In this document: positions 60,140 to 64,000 of the stretch, piece after piece
Layout of the letters: each line of letters begins with the position of its first letter
Position numbering within the stretch: the stretch's first letter is position 1
Origin: CAVVSQ01 sp963848825
Lineage (GTDB): Bacteria > Planctomycetota > Planctomycetia > Gemmatales > Gemmataceae
Direction of reading: 5' to 3'
Assembly (NCBI GenBank): GCA_963848825.1
Contig: CAWKFA010000004.1
Location: 62,001 to 126,000 of the forward strand
Length of the DNA: 64,000 nucleotides
Notes under the pieces: model-generated
What the model was told of the DNA's origin: nothing
The model's input: only the letters and a program-made list of their open reading frames with translations
The model's database searches: none
Position numbers and translations under genes: made by a program

Positions 60140-61229
60140 TTAACGACTGCTCAACGCTGGCAAGTCCGTGCTGGCATTGCGGATGATGTGTGCGGTCGCC
60201 ATCAAAAACAAGTCCGCTGGCAAGTCCGGCTTCGCAGGGCCCCCCAGCCATTGCAAATTCCGAAGTCCGGCGAGGACTCCCTTTGGTTCACTACGATCTG
60301 GCAGCGTTTCCTTGCCCAGATGAAACAGGGCGGTTTGTCCGTCGGCGATGCGCACCATCTTTTCGAATTCGAGCTTGTGGACCCTGGGAAGCTGGCACTT
60401 TCGCGTTACCCGCTTCAGATTGGCATCCTCCATGTCGACGGTGACAATCGGCGCCGGCTCCTCCAGGCGGGACAGTAAAAAGCCAAGACTCAACGTCACC
60501 TGCTTCTGGTCCGATGTCACGGTTGGTCGCACATAATAGCGGAAACCAAGCGGAATCGTTTCATTTTGCGGCTGGCGATTCAGATTTTTCGCTTCGCCGT
60601 TGGCGGGAGGCAGCGTCAAAAAGGTCTGATAGTCCATGACGGACAACATCCCCTTCTGCCCATTGAAAATGGTCAACTTGGGCGCCTGCATCACCCGGGT
60701 GTTTTTATCCTGTTGCACGAATTTCACGAGCTGCAGCAACTCGGTTTGGCTTAAAGTGACATTGCCTTGTTGGCATTTTCGCAGAACATCCAGCGGCTCC
60801 CTGGATCCTTCGGGTAAAGTGAGCATGCGAATTTCGACGGCAACCTGGATATCCTGGATTTGCCGCAGGTCGGCCAGTAGCTTGCTGATTGCTTCTTGCT
60901 TTTCCCGTGTTTGCTGAATAATCAGGCTTTGTCCAATTGAATAATACTGCATGGTGGCCGGGCCGCCGTTTTCGGTCCAGGATCGTGGAGCAACCGTGGA
61001 TCGGATCACTTTCATGAGCTCCTCTTCCCGCGTGCTGGCAAGCTCTTTCCTTTCGCCGGGTTCCATTTCAGCGGGGAATACCAGATCGGCCACGGGATAC
61101 GTTAAGGTCATCAAACGGGCCGCCAGGCTGTTTTTCATCGCTGCCGGCTTCAACCATTAGCACATTGGCGACTCCAACCATGAGGAGAGTTGCCGCCAAA
61201 CCCGCTGCGATCTTTCCAGTCGTTCGCAT
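60140..61229 (-). CDS. Secretin-like secreted protein (one frameshift)
   Basis: Start MRTTGKIAAGLAATLLMVGVANVLMV (61229, preceded by GGAGAA) provides a signal peptide; a shift near 61145 joins it to the body. The conserved part resembles N-domain plus secretin core of planctomycete type II/III secretin-like proteins: VIRSTVAPRSWTENGGPATMQYYSIGQSLIIQQTREKQEAISKLLADLRQIQDIQVAVEIRML, LLQLVKFVQQDKNTRVMQAPKLTIFNGQ and a late GQTALFHLGKE strand (secretin 'DGQT' loop). At about 350 residues it is short for an outer-membrane secretin and probably represents a shortened paralogue, common in planctomycetes; secretion function is not proven. Confidence 0.7.
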
Positions 61230-61426
61230 GCTAATTCTCCGTGATCGATGAAGACGGTGCTTTGGCCGCCAGGCAAGAAGAAATACGGACATCGCGCTTT
61301 TGGTGCAAGATGAACCACCGAAGGGTTTGCCCACTCGCCCATTTTCCATATTTCTCCAGATAACGACGTGCGTGGGAGTGCTGCGCGCGTTTCTCGTTCG
61401 GGCAGGCAACATCAGGAGGCTACGCC

Positions 61427-62221
61427 ATGAAGAAATGCTTTTTTGCGCTGGCGGTTCTTTTTCTGGTTGAGGGTCGTGGGGAGGCAGCCGTGAAAACTGA
61501 AGTCGTAACCTACCAAGTCGGTGGCAAGGCGTTCAAGGGCTACCTGGCCTGGGATGACGCGCTCAAGACCAAGCGGCCCGGCATCCTCGTCTTTCCCGAA
61601 TGGTGGGGCGTCAATGAATATGCCCACAAGCGTGCCCAGCAACTGGCCGGCCTTGGCTACGTCGCCTTCGCAGCCGATATGTACGGCGAGGGAAAAACCA
61701 CCGAACATCCCAAAGAGGCCGGCGAAATGAGTGGCGCCGTGCGTAAAGATATCAAGGAATGGGAAGCCAGGGCCACGGCGGCACTCAAAGTATTACGTGA
61801 TAACCCGCTCGTGGACAGCAAGAAGGTCGCCGCTATCGGCTACTGTTTTGGCGGCTCGACCGCTCTACAACTGGCTTACACGGGCGCGGACCTGAACGCG
61901 GCCGTGAGTTTTCACGGCGGCTTGCTCGTGCCCGATGAAAAACAAGCCAAGGCCGTCAAGGCGAAGGTCCTGATTTGCCACGGCTCCATCGATTCCTTCA
62001 TTCCGGAGGAAACCGCTCAAAAAGTTCGTGCCGCTCTGGACAATGCCCACGTCGATTACGAAATGAATTACTATGGAGGCGCCCAGCATAGCTTCACGAA
62101 CCCGGACGCTGATAAAAAAGGCATGGCGGGCATCGCCTACAACGCGAATGCCGACCACCGCTCCTGGGCAGCGATGAATCGCCTTTTCCACGACATCTTC
62201 GGCACCACATCCAAGCAGTAA
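61427..62221 (+). CDS. Dienelactone hydrolase family protein, exported
   Basis: Intact, 264 residues with a signal peptide (MKKCFFALAVLFLVEGRGEA). Family signatures: YLAWDDALKTKRPGILVFPEWWGVNEYAHKRAQQLAGLGYVAFAADMYG, the cysteine nucleophile elbow VAAIGYCFGGSTALQLA, Asp in ICHGSIDSFIPEE and His in YGGAQHSFTNPDAD. The cysteine nucleophile is normal for dienelactone hydrolases. Export is unusual for the chloroaromatic enzymes but common in planctomycete members of unknown substrate. A hairpin follows the stop. Confidence 0.88.
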   Translation: MKKCFFALAVLFLVEGRGEAAVKTEVVTYQVGGKAFKGYLAWDDALKTKRPGILVFPEWWGVNEYAHKRAQQLAGLGYVAFAADMYGEGKTTEHPKEAGEMSGAVRKDIKEWEARATAALKVLRDNPLVDSKKVAAIGYCFGGSTALQLAYTGADLNAAVSFHGGLLVPDEKQAKAVKAKVLICHGSIDSFIPEETAQKVRAALDNAHVDYEMNYYGGAQHSFTNPDADKKGMAGIAYNANADHRSWAAMNRLFHDIFGTTSKQ

Positions 62222-62229
62222 CATTCACC

Positions 62230-62259
62230 TGTCGCGGGGGCCTCGAAGCCTCCGCGACA
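62230..62259 (+). terminator. Hairpin terminator after the dienelactone hydrolase
   Basis: Twelve-bp stem TGTCGCGGGGGC / GCCTCCGCGACA (one G-U pair) with a 6-base loop, 9 bases after the stop codon and followed by ATTCATTTCC. Confidence 0.6.
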
Positions 62260-62384
62260 TTCATTTCCACCACTTCATCTCTCCGAAATCGCCCCATTGA
62301 TGGTTGTTTTTTTCGGCATTTAGGTTATGACGTGGCCAGCCGTCCGCTCGGTTACCAACGATAGTTTCAATACTTGGCTGCTCT

Positions 62385-64000
62385 ATGGGTCCCCTATTTT
62401 ACCTGGTCGGGACTTTAGTTTTGGGCGTAGGCTGTTTAGGCAGCCGTTTCATCTATTCCGCGCCGCTAGGGCGATTCATTTCTCGAGTTAGCCGACTTGT
62501 GGCGAACCGGCCTTGGTTCGCCACGGTGGCCATTTTTCTGCTAGCGTGCGGGGCGTGCTGGGGATTGAGTCAGCGCGGGGCGTTGCCGTCGCCTGGCACC
62601 CACGATGAATTCGGCTATTTGCTCGAGGCTGATACCTTCGCGCACGGCCGCCTTACCAATCCTACCCATCCTTTGTGGATGCACTTTGAAAGCATCCATA
62701 TTATTCAGCAGCCCAGCTATACGGCGAAATTCCCGCCCGGGCAGGCAGTCCTGTTGGCGCTGGGGTGGATTTTATGCGGCCATCCCATCGCGGGCGTTTG
62801 GTTCAGTTACGCGCTTGCCTGTGCCGCCATTTGTTGGATGCTGCAAGCCTGGCTGCCATTGCGCTGGGCATTCCTGGGTGGCGTACTGGCAATATTGCTC
62901 TTTGGGCCCACGACCTGGGCCAACAGTTACTGGGGAGGCGCCGTGGCTGCGCTGGGCGGGGCCCTGGTATTTGGCGCCGTGCGGCGTCTGGTCACGGACC
63001 TGCGCGTACGGTGGGCCCTCGTGCTCGCTTTGGGCATTGCGATTCTGGCCAATACTCGCCCTTACGAAGGGTTGATCGTAACGCTGGCTGCTCTTGGCTG
63101 CCTGGGGTTCCTCTTGCTGCCCGGCGGCGGCTGGCGCCGCCAGCAATTTTGGGGACGGCTGGTCGTTCCGCTGTTGATCTGCCTTACCGCCACAGCTGGC
63201 TGCATGTTCTGGTACAACTACCGCGTTACCGGCACTCCATGGCGAATGCCCTATCAGGTGCACGACGCCACCTACGCGGCAGCGCCGCTGTTTTTCTGGC
63301 AGGCGCCTTTCACCAGCACGCCCACCTACCATCACCAATCGATGCAAGATTATTACGTCGGCTACGAATTGCCGCGTTTTTTAAGAAAGCGCTTTTTGCT
63401 GGGCTTCAACTCATCGCTGGCCACCAAAGTCTATATCTTCGGCAAGTTTTTTATTGGGCCGTTTTTCTTGGTGCCAGCCTTGCTTCTAGTAAGGTTCAAT
63501 CGCGGGTCCTGGCTTCGCTTTGCCGCGGTAGTGTGCCTGGTGGAATTCTTGGCACTGTCGCAAACGCTCTACTTCTTTCCCCATTATGCGGCGCCGATCG
63601 CCGGCCTGATGTTGGTCCTCCTGGTTCAAGGTCTGCGGCAAATACGATTATGGACATTCAAGGGCGGTAAAGCGGGCCGAGTTTTTGTCGGCGGCGCGGT
63701 GGCCCTGTCCTGCGTGGGGCTGATTCAGTTTTGCATGACCCCCGCTGGTACGACCGCCAGGGAGAATGTGCAAGCTAACCTGAAAAAAATGGATGGCAAA
63801 CATCTCGTCGTTGTCCGTTACGGCCCCTCCCACGATTGCCATCAGGAATGGGTCTATAACGATGCGGACATCGACGCGGCTAGGATTGTATGGGCTCGCG
63901 ACCTCGGAGCCGTGGCGAATGAGCCCCTACTCCATCATTTCGGGACAAGGAAGCACTGGCTGCTCACCCTGGACGACGGACCGCTCGCCCTGGTTCCTTA
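62385..64000 (+). CDS. Polytopic membrane glycosyltransferase, GT39/GT-C type (runs off window)
   Basis: Open from ATG 62385 to the window edge without a stop (538 codons), start MGPLFYLVGTLVLGVGCLGSR. Two N-terminal hydrophobic segments precede a periplasmic loop with PSPGTHDEFGYLLEADTFAHGRLTNPTHPLWMHFESIHI, whose acidic DE pair in the first loop is the catalytic feature of GT-C enzymes using polyprenyl-phosphate sugars. About eight further helices follow (for example LALGWILCGHPIAGVWFSYALA, GAVAALGGALVFGAV, IAGLMLVLLVQGL), and a soluble C-terminal part begins around residue 470. Related planctomycete proteins are annotated as hypothetical dolichyl-phosphate-mannose-type transferases. The C-terminus lies outside the window. 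Confidence 0.72.
   Translation, partial: MGPLFYLVGTLVLGVGCLGSRFIYSAPLGRFISRVSRLVANRPWFATVAIFLLACGACWGLSQRGALPSPGTHDEFGYLLEADTFAHGRLTNPTHPLWMHFESIHIIQQPSYTAKFPPGQAVLLALGWILCGHPIAGVWFSYALACAAICWMLQAWLPLRWAFLGGVLAILLFGPTTWANSYWGGAVAALGGALVFGAVRRLVTDLRVRWALVLALGIAILANTRPYEGLIVTLAALGCLGFLLLPGGGWRRQQFWGRLVVPLLICLTATAGCMFWYNYRVTGTPWRMPYQVHDATYAAAPLFFWQAPFTSTPTYHHQSMQDYYVGYELPRFLRKRFLLGFNSSLATKVYIFGKFFIGPFFLVPALLLVRFNRGSWLRFAAVVCLVEFLALSQTLYFFPHYAAPIAGLMLVLLVQGLRQIRLWTFKGGKAGRVFVGGAVALSCVGLIQFCMTPAGTTARENVQANLKKMDGKHLVVVRYGPSHDCHQEWVYNDADIDAARIVWARDLGAVANEPLLHHFGTRKHWLLTLDDGPLALVP

Noticed and set aside
62605..63670. Open frames inside the last gene
   Set aside because: They overlap the continuous 538-codon membrane-protein frame starting at 62385, which has clear helices and runs off the window.

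Overview
The window looks like a chromosomal segment of a planctomycete, probably near Gemmata/Pirellulales. The evidence is a serine/threonine kinase paired with an ECF-type sigma factor, two surface proteins sharing an N-terminal 'LExLxDRxxPS'-like motif (LEALGDRILPS and LLEDRLGP), many secreted esterases and glycosidases, YD/RHS proteins with cohesin and dockerin modules, a short UvrC, and high GC. This assignment is inference; no rRNA is present.

Layout. 1-330: leftward tRNA array (one cut by the window edge, then Ile, Glu and Phe) directly behind a terminator. 880-3301: two small membrane proteins, a triplet of 10-bp repeats and an AAA_25/RepA-like ATPase, together resembling a mobile or plasmid-like module. 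3443-17735: polysaccharide-utilisation-like locus with a GntR regulator, a palindromic operator, an esterase/NHL protein, a very large multi-hydrolase ending in a GH29-like fucosidase, a beta-helix/PDZ protein, an MFS transporter and a GH43 enzyme. 17854-20634: ECF sigma factor and a Ser/Thr kinase whose C-terminus is a c-type-heme sensor. 20962-23850: RTX-like repeat protein. 24120-24914: mddA. 25069-34618: LysR regulator divergent from a seven-gene operon (four esterases, an AtuA-type pair, a CitMHS transporter). 34640-39361: graveyard of gene remnants, including a 331-bp duplication of the CitMHS 3' end and an intact IS630 element. 39789-50620: two large, heavily interrupted RHS/YD surface proteins. 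51383-54479: a TPR-type remnant, a secreted beta-propeller-like protein and an esterase. 54743-56072: a 1.25-kb islet bounded by a 44-bp direct repeat of the tRNA-Val 3' half, carrying a MazF-type toxin-antitoxin pair. 56126-64000: mostly intact genes: iscA, iscS, uvrC, surE, a secretin-like gene, a dienelactone hydrolase and a truncated GT39-like membrane glycosyltransferase.

Two features cut across the whole window. First, single-base frameshifts break most of the larger accessory genes while many housekeeping genes are intact; this is either residual indel error or real decay, and I annotate such genes across the breaks. Second, a roughly 105-170 bp repeat with GTGTCTCA/TGAGACAC hairpins and a fully conserved 20-bp core occurs at least four times, always between genes, and is the best candidate here for something undescribed.
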